A DNA stretch of 64,000 nucleotides from Micrasema longulum (GCA_022494885.1 JAGVSM010002407.1:62001-126000); one strand, 5' to 3'; positions 22,401-33,200 are shown, numbered from the stretch's first letter. Numbers and translations: made by a program. Notes: generated from the letters alone by a model not told the origin.

Positions 22401-25400
22401 GCTGCACTGGGAACTGGGACTGACTAGACTGAGGCGTTACCACGCCCGTGATCTCTTTATAGACCACGTTCCTTTGTTCAAGTGTCTCTATGGCGTGAAT
22501 GTACTGCAGGACATCGCTCTTATGTCTTGCAGAATATGATATATTGTATTCAACGTAAAATGATGACTCGCTTCATCGGTCGTCGCTCTACATTTGTGAA
22601 CTGATTGACAATGAACCCCTCAGTACTAATTATTTAATATATTGATGTATCTCCAAGTCTCAGTAGAATCTTAGGCGTGCGGTTGTTTGACTTAGAATAT
22701 AATGAAGTAATAGAAAAAAAAAACTGTTACTAAGCGGAGGCGATACGGTTGGCGGGACCGTATACGGCGGATACCTACTGAGAGCCTTAACCAGGCTAGC
22801 CTACTTTACAGGGCATCAGATTTGACGTCCTAGACGTCCGCTACTGGCTCTTCGTCAGCAGTTTTTATCAGAACTACGGGACGCGGACGTGACTTGGGAG
22901 AGTGCGCAGAAGCTGGCAGCCAACAGAGATGCCTGGAGGATCTCCGTAGACGCCATATGCTCCAACTAGGGAGCGGATATGGAATTATGATGATGTTGCG
23001 TCTCTAAGTTCTGAGAGTAATAATTGTTTGAGGAGAATATTAGCTATGAGGTGGTTTGATTTTATAACCAATAAGACCGAGAACCGACGCAGCAGCCTTC
23101 TATAATGAGCGTCTTGAGGGCGCGGTGGTAGCTTGGCTTGAACACCCAGCCTTAACACAAATTCCCTCGTCCCGGAAGGCCATCGAAGACGAGTGTTCCA
23201 CAAAACATAGGGGCGCGAGATTGACGTGGGAGGAGGCGAGAGTGCTGGCTAGCGATAGGGTGTCTCGAAGGCGTCTGGTGATGCCTACATGCTCCAATTA
23301 AGAGCGGAAGTGGAAATTGAAGAGAAATGTATCTATCAATACAGGCTTACCTAGTGAAAGAGACAAATAAAAAAGGGGGAAATTGAATTAGTTCAGATTT
23401 AATTATAATATATTATCAATCTTCATTCCTACACAACTCAAGAAAGCTGATGCGTACATAAAATTTAAAATTCGTGTTCTTTCACGCAGATTATTATAAT
23501 TGCAAGTCAATTAAATTATTATTATGAATTTTGAAATAATACCGCATGTAACATCACACGTTATCTTCAGTGAGTTCTGCGGATTGATGAATCGAACATA
23601 CAAAAGAAACATGCAATATATTTTTTTTAACATTTAAAGTAGATACATGAAAAAATAAAATTGAAATAAACTACCTCAAATTTTGAAAAACCATCAAGAA
23701 GTTTCTCATTCAAATCCTCCCCCTCCAAGGAAAATCCAGTCCTGAAACTCTTTTTTGAAAAAAGATTTTGTCCTTGAGAGCTCGACACACTCTTCCAACA
23801 TATTAAACTCTCTCAGTGCGATAAAGGAGTTTCAAAGGAATTTAAAACAATCTGCAATACCTAAAATATGCGAGCAATATAACAATAAATTTACAAAGGC
23901 TGATATTTTTCATGACAATGTTTGTAATCACTGAAATATTGAATTAATTGTATTATTAAATACATCTTTTTCATTTCTTATATTTTATATTTGTTATGTT
24001 TAACATAATTTAAGTGTAAACAATTTTGTGTAAACAACGAAATCACAAAGAAATCGTGAATATATGTTTTACATACTGTTTGTTTACTCAATAAATTAAA
24101 TTAATAAAATGCTTGACTCGCGGACGGAAAGTTTCGGGTTCGATTTCCGGTGATAATCTAATATCAAGTCATTTTTTTTAAGCCTGGGTGTTCTGTACTG
24201 TTATTCTCCACTGTAATTGGCCTCCTTTCCGGTTGTGGTGCAAAAAAAAATCTAACTGTGTAAGCATTTTTTCTTTCAGTGTGGAGGTAGAAAATGATAA
24301 CTGTAAGATGCAGTTGGCCTGTCAGCTACATGCGAGAGCCAAACTTAGTCCATTTCACACATTCCAGTTATATTTTATAAGGTAAGAAAAATAAATATGT
24401 AGATACAATATTTTGAGTTTGTCCACATGTACGAAAGCAAGAGACTGGATTTTACTCCCTGGGCTGGTATTACAAGCAAAATACACGAGAAAAACTGTTT
24501 TCTAGTGCCACGAGAGTGGTTCAGAATAGCACCCCTGGGGAGTTATTAAGATTGTAGAATTAAGATGTTAAATGTTGGTGGAGCTTCTACCCCAGTTAGA
24601 GATTGAGAGAAGAAACGAGGTTGCTGTTTAATGCGTATTTATTACATGGTGAAAAACAGTGAATTGTTTCGCACGAGTGTTACGGCGATGACGCATTGAA
24701 GAGACTCCACTGAACTACATGCTGGAACTGAGTGACTGCGTCGAGCAGAGTCTTTGGACTGGCAAGACTGACTGAACTGAACCGCTCCTTTGTTATTCAT
24801 ATACCAGATACCAAGTATGTTTTTGAAAAACTGCAGTAATGAATTAAGCAAGCCATTGTACATGATAATTAATGAATCTCTTAATGAATCTATTTTTCCT
24901 GATTTGTGGAAGATTGCTAATGTGACTCCTCATCCATAAATCTGGGGATAAATCGTCTGTCACGAATTACAGACCTATTTGTATTCTTTCATGTTTGGCC
25001 AAAGTTTTTTAATCGTTAATCTATAAAGTTGTTCTGGAATATGTTAAGCCATTAATTTGTCCCAAACAACACGGTTTTCTTCCTAAAAGGTCTATTAATT
25101 CTAACCGTCTGGAATATTGTGACTATATTTGTTCATCATTTAATAAAAAATGACAAGTCGATGCTGTATATACAGATTTCCAGAAGGCTTTTGATAAAGT
25201 TAACCACCATATATTGATACAAAAGTTGGAAGCAATCTGTATAGATGGCGATCTTCTAAATTGTATGATATCTTATTTGAAAAACAGAACCCAAATTGTA
25301 TGCATAAATAAATTTGAATCATCACTTTTAACTGTAACATCTGATGTGCCGCAGGGCTCTAATCTTGGACCATTATTATTTTTAATTTTTATAAACGATC

Positions 25401-28400
25401 TTGGCTCCCTGTTAGAGTGTAATTATCTTTTTTATGCTGATGACTTGAAAATATTTCGTAAAATTGAATCAATAGATGATCACGCAATGCTTCAAAAAGA
25501 TCTTGATTCCTTAAGTGAATGGTGTAAACTGAATGATATGCACCTTAAAAAATGTTAAAAAATGCTATCAAATAACGTTTACAAGAAAAAGAACTCAAAA
25601 CTCTTTTACTTATAGCATTAATAATATCGACCTCAACTCAGTTAGCACAATCCGAGATCTTGGAATCACATTTGACTCACGTTTAACTTTTTCCAATCAT
25701 TTCAATATTGTTAAAGAGAAATCTTTACAAATGCTGGGCTTCATACACAGAATATCCAAGCCATTTAGAAATGCAGCATCAATAATTTGTTTGTATAATT
25801 CTCTTGTACGTAGCAAGTTGGAATTTGGAAGTATTGTTTGGTCACCTCATTATGTTTTTTTTTTAAATATAATTGAAACTGTACAGAAAAAAATTCTTCG
25901 TTCTTTGTCGTTTAAGTGTAACATGGGTAGAATACTTCAATGTTATGAAGAGCGCTTGGAGTATTTTAAAATTGAAAAGTTAGAAACTAGGAGACAAATT
26001 AAAGATATGATGTACTTGTATAATATAATTCACAATAATGTTGATTCAGTGTTTTGTGTTCAAAATGTGTCATTGTACGTTCCCCGTAGGCGTCTGAGAT
26101 CATCTGATACATTTTACCTTCCAATTTTTACAAACAATATGGCACATTTTAACCCTCTTTCAAGTATGTAACAAAATGGAAAAAAAAGTTAACATTGACA
26201 TTTATCATGATAGAGCAAATGATTATTAAAAAAAAATTACTATGTATCTTAAATCAAATGCGTAATCCTTATTTTTGTGTATGTTAATTAATTTAAGTCT
26301 ATTTTATTATATCTTATATGTTTTTAATTTATCTTTTCTTTTCTTTAAAAAAATAAAAAAATGTAGTTTCTTATGTTTAACTCAATTTTATTTATTTAGC
26401 TCAATCTTTATTCTTATCTTTCAATAAACTTAATCTTTATTATTACTTAAATTGATTTTACACACTTATTTTATATAATTTATGAAAGATGGTGGAGTTC
26501 TATAATTGAGAATATATATAAAGAACGTTAGTTATGCTTACTTAAAAAATGTATGTATTTTATGTATTCTTGTTGAACTTCCAAATAAATAAAAAAAATA
26601 TTTTAAAAAATCTCCATGGTAGGGATGATGCTAATGTTCTGCAAAACGTCGATCTCGTGTTTCGCAGAATGTAATGAACTTAATTTAATAGAAAATGCTG
26701 ACTTACTTCTTGGAGTCATGACTTTATTTCAGGTGAAATTATTCAGCACTTGTGGGTGTGTCATCGATCATGGACTATGAACCCCACAAGGTTTTCAAAT
26801 TATTTTTTTATTTATTTATACAATGTGCATATTACAAAAAAATAATGTATCCCTAACTCCATGAAGCCAAGAGCCCTGTGTTGAGTTGGGATACAATATA
26901 AAGGAAAGTGGAAGCATGCGTTATTATTAAAGAATACAGAATAACAATTATTAGATAAACATCAATTTTTAAACATCTGGACATTATTTATCTATACTTA
27001 TATTTTAAATGCGAAATTGTTTGTTTGTGTGTCCTTCGCGTCTCAACGGAGCGACCGATCGACTTGATTTTTTGCAAAGGGGTAGCTAGAGATGGGAAGT
27101 TAAATAGAGCACTTTCTTTTATAAATAATTAAATATGGTAACAATAAGCAAGATTCTTTTAAATAAGTAGGCGGTAAGATGGGATGTCAAAAAGAATGAA
27201 TTCGAAATGAATTCTTTAAATTTCTATAATTAGCACATGTATAAAAAAGTTTGTATTTTAACGTAAACAATCAACATTCGTTTTTGGTAGATCCCAATCA
27301 GATTATTACCTTAAATTTCTTATAATTTCAACACATTTATTTCTTTTCACTAGATTTTGAGTATTGCTAAAATAATATTAACTCATATTTGTCATATTTT
27401 TAAATCGTATTCCTATAAGTACACCCGTGTACTAACAAGAGCTTCGCAATAGGGAAATATCACATTTTTTTACATATTTAAAGTACGAGTAACATGCCTA
27501 TCCAGTAAAAAAAAGTTGTTTGCTACTAGTAGCATCGCCCCTAATACGTCACGATTCACGTTCATTTTCAACTTTGTTCTTCTTTGCCATTCAAGTTTTT
27601 TTAGAACATCGTCACGAATCTTGATGTCACAACTATCAATGCCAAACATGTCGCGTTTTTCTAGTGACATTTTTTTTTCTTTTTTAAATTTATGTATAAG
27701 AAAACATTTCTTCACAATATCCATATTGATTTTGAAAACACAATTAATTTTTCTACATCCGTTTCATATATTTTTATCGGTATTCGTAGTATGTGATATT
27801 TCATTATTTAAAAAAAATACTTAAAAACTACTCCGACGCCCTTCACACATGTCACCCATAGAATTGAGAATAGTCCAGAAACTGCATACGAGCATCAAAC
27901 AGAAGGCGACTAAACTACTCATAAATGAGTAGTTTTACGTTTTGACCCATTAGTTTCTTTGTATACGTCGCTCAGTACGCAACTCCTGATTTGAATTCAA
28001 CTACGCCGTGTTGTGTCTTTTTAAAGTGTAGAAATACTGCTAGGATCTTAAAGAAACAGGATCGGATCACATTTCATGTGTAATTACCAAATGAATGTGT
28101 AAGTAGCAAATACATAACTTAAAAATTGAATTATTTTTCCATCTGTTAGATTGTCGAAGAAAACAAAATAAACATTTCGTTAGTGTTGCCAGGGTAGTAA
28201 ATTTTGTTATCCTACTTTGCTCATCTAATGAGAGAACTAATGAAAATTAGACCTCGGATTAAACAACTCTGTGGTAGACATTTGACCGAAATTATCTTTT
28301 AAACATCAAATATTATTCAACATGTTATAAAAATATCCGTTTTATGTGAAATAAAAATTGTTTTATATTTTAAGTTAAAAGTTCATCAATTCAATTACTC

Positions 28401-28976
28401 TTATGAAATGACCCTTTACTTATCTACTTTGTTGTGTCAATCAATATTTCCGCGTGCACAATAAAATTTTAGAGAAATTAACAGATTGCTTTTCTTTTAC
28501 CTTACATTCGGGTTATGATTTTTTTTCCGTGCAATATTACGCTGCAACATCACGAATGCGCGCAGCAAAAGTAAGGCATAGTGGGGGGATTTTTGAACAC
28601 AGTCCGATGTATTCAAATATGATTCTACGCTCCTTCTGGACTATTCTTAATTCTATGATGTCACCTCAATAAATTCATTCCTATTCATATTCCATATTTG
28701 AATTTCAGAAAAGACGGCTTAGCTCAATACTGGGATCATCAAAACAGGAAGTTTTCGGAGTGCGCCATCGTCTACCCCTGCATCAGAAATGGACAAACGA
28801 TAAAGACCGACGAGAAACACGATGACAACAAACATGTAGAGACACCGGCCGTTACTAAACTCACGGCAAGACAGTTTAACAGCTATGAAGATGGCTCCTA
28901 CAGCACAGAGTATGAGACATATGAGACCCCAAATTATGAAAGTTCACAGACATATTATTCTTCAAGTGGCTACTAA
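19431..28976 (+). CDS. Unrecognised secretory/membrane protein with paired CX5C motifs, 4 exons
   Basis: Exons 19431-19563, 21714-22083, 24280-24381 and 28709-28976 join in phase (GT-AG) to 290 codons plus TAA. Residues 1-20 are a clear signal peptide (MRAIGKVLIVLVFSISVIQG). Residues ~47-80 form a second long hydrophobic segment, likely a membrane helix. Then come a His/Tyr/Pro patch, a basic helix-like stretch (KEIKERRKKHLEKLL) and a cysteine domain with C176-X5-C182 and C220-X5-C226. The tail is Tyr/Ser-rich (YETYETPNYESSQTYYSSSG). I do not recognise the family; it recalls other insect-specific secretory proteins with four conserved cysteines. The ATG was chosen because it starts the signal peptide just after the promoter. 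The first downstream AATAAA is at 29397. Confidence 0.8.
20195..20345 (-). repeat. Dispersed repeat family C, copy in intron 1 of the 19431 gene
   Basis: GGCAAAATGGTGAATGTTAC through CAGGTCATAAGCCCTGTAAA to CTGTTGTAATTTGTTAAT, matching 15185-15330. Confidence 0.75.
20985..21560 (+). repeat. Family A repeat split by a family D copy
   Basis: Family A sequence (TGACGTAGTTCAAAG through ACCGCGTGTAAGAAAACATT) ends near 21085. Family D sequence follows at 21095-21400. Family A end sequence (CCGTAGCATTGAACTTCCTC) resumes at 21477 and is partly duplicated at 21535. This reads as D inserted into A. Confidence 0.6.
22255..22640 (+). repeat. Dispersed repeat family E, copy 1 (possible solo LTR)
   Basis: Shares GCTTCTACACCCGTTAGAGA and GAGGTTGCTGTTTAATGCGT with 24565-24810. 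It begins TGTTGTTG and ends CCCCTCA, which could fit a TG...CA LTR, but no flanking duplication is visible. Confidence 0.5.
22850..22969 (+). pseudogene. LINE polyprotein C-terminal end 1
   Basis: The frame reads DVTWESAQKLAANRDAWR and ends ICSN-stop, the TWEEA--LA-NR--WR---- terminus typical of an insect non-LTR reverse transcriptase. It is in intron 2 of the 19431 gene. Confidence 0.75.
23100..23301 (+). pseudogene. LINE polyprotein C-terminal end 2
   Basis: A second end of the same family lies about 330 bases on: LTWEEARVLASDRVSRRRLV then CSN-stop. Upstream frames are broken. Two independent 5'-truncated copies, or a local duplication. Confidence 0.7.
24565..24810 (+). repeat. Dispersed repeat family E, copy 2
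   Basis: GCTTCTACCCCAGTTAGAGA, GAGGTTGCTGTTTAATGCGT and TATTTATTACATGG match 22268-22340. It lies directly upstream of the LINE fragment in intron 3. Confidence 0.6.
24815..26171 (+). pseudogene. Jockey-like LINE reverse transcriptase, frameshifted
   Basis: Readable in pieces: PDLWKIANVTP; NYRPI; TDFQKAFDKVNHHIL; SDVPQGSNLGPLLFLIFIND; the catalytic YADD at about 25435; then the thumb (RDLGITFDSRLTFSNHF) and a C-terminal part to 26171. At least three frame changes, near 24935, 25150 and 25555, disable it. The 5' part with the endonuclease is missing. It lies in intron 3 of the 19431 gene, same strand as the host. Confidence 0.9.
27447..27806. mobile_element. MITE family F (CAATAGGGAAATATCAC), copy 1
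   Basis: Left end CAATAGGGAAATATCACATT; right end near GTATGTGATATTTCATTATT. The sister copy at 62544-62953 has both termini intact. The minus strand of both copies shows similar amino-acid patterns (CD-KI-D-VL), hinting at a decayed coding region. Confidence 0.7.
27857..28657 (-). mobile_element. Inverted-repeat transposon family B, copy 2 (801 bp)
   Basis: CATAGAATTGAGAATAGTCC at the left and GGACTATTCTTAATTCTATG at the right; internal order is inverted relative to 12977-13732. Its right end is only 51 bases before the last exon (28709) of the 19431 gene, so it sits close to the branch-point region. Confidence 0.88.
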
Positions 28977-29315
28977 CCAAAGCCGAGTGTTTAGTATGTG
29001 TGTCACAGCGCCAAAAGATCAAAATGAGGAAGATCGGAGATTTTTAAATGTTTTATTTGTTGAGACCATAGAAATAACACTTTGAGTACCGGCCGAATAC
29101 ACATAGAATTTACCCTGTGCCCGGCCCATTTTTGTGAAATTTCATGCTTTGTGAAGGGTTTCTGGGTTAAATCAATTCAAACTTCTCATATTTATTTGAA
29201 ACAATTGAATAAGTCATTTTTGTATGATGGTTTTGCCAACATTGACCTATATGGAGAGTCACATTGCGCATTGCAATGTTCGCACATGAACAGCGCCTCA
29301 CTCCTTTTTTTGTGC

Positions 29316-29521
29316 GTTGTATCCCGGAGCCGTGTAAACACGTGATTATAATAACCATGCGTGGTGTCCCGGTCCCGTGTTTTCACGTGGTTTACTAATA
29401 AAAGTCACTAGATGTCAAAAAATACACCTTTTCAGACAGCTGGTAAACCACGTGAAAAGACGGGACCGGGAAACAACGTATGGTTATATAATCACGTGTT
29501 TACACGGCTCCGGGATACAAA
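29316..29521. repeat. Near-perfect hairpin (79-bp arms, 47-bp loop)
   Basis: Left arm 29316-29395 pairs with right arm 29443-29521 with about five differences, including one indel. Each arm contains two CACGTG E-boxes, plus TATCCCGGAGCC and CCCGGTCCCG. The loop carries AATAAA at 29397, the first polyadenylation hexamer downstream of the 19431 gene. Probably a foldback element; any regulatory role is inference. Confidence 0.9.
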
Positions 29522-29524
29522 GTG

Positions 29525-29974
29525 TTAAGAATAGTCCAGAAGGAGCGTAGAATCATATTTAAATACATCAAACTGTGTCAAACCCCCCACTTTCACCGCG
29601 CGCATGCGTGAAGTCGCAGGGTAATGTTGCCAGATCGCGAAAAATATAATCATAACACAAATGTAAGATAATAATATTTTTTTCAATTAAACAATTAAAA
29701 TTTTAAATAATACATTTGCTACTTACACATGCATTTCCTACTTTCAAATTAAATGTAATATTATCCTGTTTCTTTATGATCCCAGCAGTATTTCTACACT
29801 TTAAAACGGCACAACATGGCATAGTTGAATTCAAATCGGGAGTTGCGTCAATACGCTCAATAGCGACGTCTACAAAAAAACGAACAGCTCAAAACGTAAA
29901 ACTAGTTTAAGAGTAGTTTAGTCGTCTTCTGTTTGATGCGCGTATGCGGTTTCTGGACTATTCTTAATTCTATG
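29525..29974 (+). mobile_element. Inverted-repeat transposon family B, copy 3 (shortened)
   Basis: Starts GTTAAGAATAGTCCAGAAGG, with the outermost TIR bases lost at the hairpin boundary, and ends GGACTATTCTTAATTCTATG. Internal deletion relative to copy 1. Confidence 0.85.
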
Positions 29975-30016
29975 GTCGAGACTATCAAACTAAGCCAATT
30001 TTTTTTTTTAATATTT

Positions 30017-30168
30017 GTCGGCCTCGTGATGTAATGGTCAGTGCATTTGCCTACCATGCAAGAGGTCTCGGGTTCGACTCGTGACATGGTTGACATAAAA
30101 TATTTATTTAAAAAGGTGTTTTACACTAGAATATTTCATAGTCCCCCTGGACTGGCAGTAGTTTTGAA
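30017..30168 (+). mobile_element. tRNA-derived SINE, 3'-truncated
   Basis: The tRNA-like head GTCGGCCTCGTGATGTAATG (A box) and GGGTTCGACTC (B box) is followed by the SINE body to CTGGACTGGCAG, where a family A repeat takes over at about 30165. Confidence 0.8.
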
Positions 30169-30425
30169 ATTATTCCGCATGTGACGTCACAAGTCTTTGG
30201 GTGAGCTCCGCTGATTGGTGAATTGGCTTCCCGTAAACCGGAAATCTAAACACTATCATCGATTGATTTGGGAAAACTAGTGACGTCGTTGAAAGTTGTT
30301 AGTTTTTGTATTTTTTTTTCATACATTTTCAAAACTTCACCGTACAATTGAATGCACTTATTTTTACCTTGCGTAAGAAAACATTTTCTATATCCAATTT
30401 CCCGTAGCACTGAACTTCCCCATTG
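30160..30425 (+). repeat. Dispersed repeat family A, copy
   Basis: CCGCATGTGACGTCACAAGT, CCCGTAAACCGGAAATC and ATTTCCCGTAGCACTGAACT match the other family members. Confidence 0.75.
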
Positions 30426-30679
30426 TCTCGAGCGGGCAACCTTCTTATCTTGTCAGCTCATGCATGCGCTAATTGTCACTATGCATATTTTGTTTTGCAC
30501 GAGCTTAAACTCTTAACAGTATTTCTTGTTAAAACTCATGCTAATATCGATAATTCTAAGAAATACCAAAAAATGAGCATAGAAATATAAATATTAGAAT
30601 AAAAACATAAAAATTAAGAAATTAAAAATGTGAAGTAAACGCAAAAAACTTATTGCCTCGTAATTCTCTCTTAGTTATA

Positions 30680-31221
30680 GTCCTTAAAATTTAGCTTGAT
30701 TAAAATGACAGCTGCCAAACTAATGTCACTGGTGATGAAAATTACTGATCACTGATCATGTACCGATCAAATCGATTTTATCAGTTTTTTCATGCAAACA
30801 TGAGACTCTGTTTCCAAAAATTGATATAAAAACACAAAAACAAGCTTATAGTAGTGTGTTTAAGACAATTATTCACTAAAAAATAAGACATTAAATACGG
30901 TTTTTCATGAACAACAACCAATTAATTATTTTTTATTCGATCGATTTACATTGATCAATTTGTCATCTCTAACATTTTTGCAAAATTTTAATGTTAATAA
31001 TTAAGTTTATTTAAGTTTTTTTTAGTTTTAAAGCTGATTTTATATAATTATGTTGATTTATATGTCAAGCATTGTATTTTAAAAAATCATTAACATGCCA
31101 GATACAAATGATTTTTTGTGTGCCATATAATCTAAGGAGTGATTTATATAATCTACACTACAAAGTTATGTCGTCACTTTTGCTGACAACTGTCATTCTA
31201 ATCAAGCTTTATTTTAAGGAC
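30680..31221. mobile_element. Tc1/mariner-type MITE family G, copy 1 (542 bp)
   Basis: TIRs of about 36 bp: GTCCTTAAAATTTAGCTTGA at the left and TCTAATCAAGCTTTATTTTA-AGGAC at the right, flanked by TA on both sides (30678-9 and 31222-3). A second copy of the left terminus (TAGTCCTTAAAATAAAGCT) abuts the right end at 31224. Sister copy: 63097-63571. Confidence 0.88.
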
Positions 31222-31315
31222 TATAGTCCTTAAAATAAAGCTATACTATAGTATAGAAGAAAAAGTTGATAGTATATCATAGAAAAATTATTCTCAGAAC
31301 TCATTTAGTTGTAAG

Positions 31316-32955
31316 GAAAATAGAATAATATTTATTGTATTAATTGTAAGAGTATTTAATAACTAATAAAGTATTAACATATATTTATCTTGTTCATAAT
31401 TTATCCTTTATATTATTTACATATTATTATTATTATTTTTATTTTTTTTCTTTTTCAAATTCTAAACAATTTTTTTAATTCCCGCCAAACTGCAAAAGCA
31501 GTTTTTTTGCAATTCACACATACATACCCTGAGCCCCCAAAAATGATGACACTTAACTCATGCCCAACGCGCGTTTGGTCGTTCTTCAACCGCCAACTAG
31601 GCGTGACATGTAGAATCGAAACAAAAATGCCTACTCGTGTCGTGAAAGCGTGTAAAAACCTTTCGGATAAACATTGTAAAAAGGATTGTGTAACTTTTCA
31701 TTGGTAAATATTTTCTCACGAGTGATTAACAAATCTTAACAATTAACATTCAAATATCAATCTTGTTTTTTTTATAAACGTCAAACTGCACCTGGCGGCG
31801 CAATTGCGAAGCTCTTCTTAGTTACAGCGATGCATTGATAGGAATACGTTTTTAAAATATAATAAACGTGAGTTAATATTATCTTTTCAACAACAAACCA
31901 TCACGCCGTTTCCCCGTAAGGGTAGGCAGAGAGGATAGAACGCCACAACACTCTTTCACATCTTTACATACAGATCTCGCTTCCTCTACATTCATACATC
32001 TTCTCATGCACGCGCGCCGATTATTCCGACTTTTAACATGTCCATCTTTAAGTATTTGTTGGATTTGGTCATGCCATGTCTTTCTCGGTCTTCCTGTATT
32101 TCTGCATCCATCAACATTCGCATTGTAAATATTCTTAGCCGTCCTTTCGCTGTCCATTCATTCTACATGTCCAAACCAGCGCAGAGCTCCTTTCTTGATG
32201 TTGTCGATAATGCTTGTCTCAGCCTTACATAATGTACGGATTTCAACATTTGTACATCTATCGTACATAGTTTTACCACACATTCGCCTGAGAGATCGCA
32301 TTTCGACAGCATTCAGCCTACTTTCATCCCTGTTTTTCCAAGTCCATACTTCGCTCCCATACATCAGGGACGGGACCAGGACTCCGTTGTGAACTGCCAA
32401 TTTTGCCTCTTGTGACAAACATTTATTTGCCAAGGTCGATTTAAGTGCACCGTTTACTCTGTTCCCGGCACTCACCCTCCTTTCAGTATCTTTCTCAGTC
32501 ATTCCATTCCTAGTGAACATACTTCCCAGATACACAAATTCCTCTACTTGTTTTAGTATAACTCCATTCACAGTGATTTCACATTTAGTCATACTTTCAT
32601 TTCTTTCAAAAACCATCACATTTGATTTATCGACATTCATCAGCAAATTGCTTCTGTTGCATACATCGTAGACCTTTGTTATCAAAAATTGCAGTTCCGC
32701 TTTGTTGTTAGCAAGAAGTACAGCATTGTCAGCATACAAAAGACAATTGACATTTAAATCACCCATTTTTGCTCCCATTCTTAAGCCTTTCAGTTCTTTC
32801 GTGCAGTTATTGATATACACGTTGAACAGCCATGGTGACATCACACATCCCTGCTTCACTCCTTTGTGAATGTCAAACCACGATGTGTATGATCCGTTTA
32901 CCCTAACACATGCTGTAGATCTTTTTGTTTCTAAAAATCCAGTGAAAAGAAATAA
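31316..32955 (+). mobile_element. THAP-coding transposon remnant, copy 1, split by a LINE
   Basis: Homologous to 48345-48840. At 31627-31704 an ATG frame (26 codons) reads as the start of a THAP zinc finger: MPTRVVKAC, then KDCVTFHW, then TAA, with a GGTAAAT donor-like site at the FH-W position. THAP domains begin M-x2-C...C and contain an FHxFP motif. Here the first zinc Cys is Arg (CGT for TGT). THAP domains occur in P-element-like transposases. An RTE-type LINE at 31888-32918 interrupts the element. About 95 bases of AT-rich extra sequence distinguish it from copy 2. Confidence 0.65.
31888..32918 (-). pseudogene. 5'-truncated RTE-type LINE with inactive reverse transcriptase
   Basis: The minus-strand frame begins in the palm (GVKQGCVMSPWLFN), contains LLYADNAVLLA where active enzymes have YADD, then EFVYLGSMFT, RWFGHVE, and after an in-frame TGA at 32160-32158 (CGA in relatives) NTGRPRKTWHDQI and a C-terminal tail. 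It ends in TTGTTGTTG. A 7-bp target duplication ATCTTTT flanks it (31881-31887 and 32919-32925), and the empty site is visible in the paralogous repeat near 48806. Endonuclease and fingers are missing through 5' truncation. Confidence 0.9.
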
Positions 32956-33149
32956 ATTAAAAGACTGCTAAAAAATCCATCTGGAGACGATGCTGTAACG
33001 TTGTTACATTAAGCAAAAGATTCTTTTGCTTGGGTTTATAAATTTATAAAAATAAACATATAATTTAGGCCTGTTTTATGGCAAAATATGACTTAATAAT
33101 TTTAAATAAGAGACATGCTAAGTTTTGTATTCTATGTAGACTCAGCTAA

Positions 33150-33200
33150 GCAGTGCCCTATGCACCATTAGTGTCAGAAAGGGAATGATGATGATGAAAC
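33150..33200 (+). repeat. SINE 3' tail fragment
   Basis: CAGTGCCCTATGCACCATTA and GGGAATGATGATGATG match the last 50 bases of the tRNA-derived SINE. Confidence 0.7.

Noticed and set aside
22255..22640. Complete LTR retrotransposon between the two family E repeats (22255 and 24565)
   Set aside because: Exon 3 of the 19431 gene (24280-24381) and LINE ends lie between them, and no gag or pol frame is seen.
30017..30090. Genuine tRNA gene
   Set aside because: A and B boxes are present, but the same head recurs with a shared non-tRNA body in several copies and no closed acceptor stem forms. It is a SINE head.
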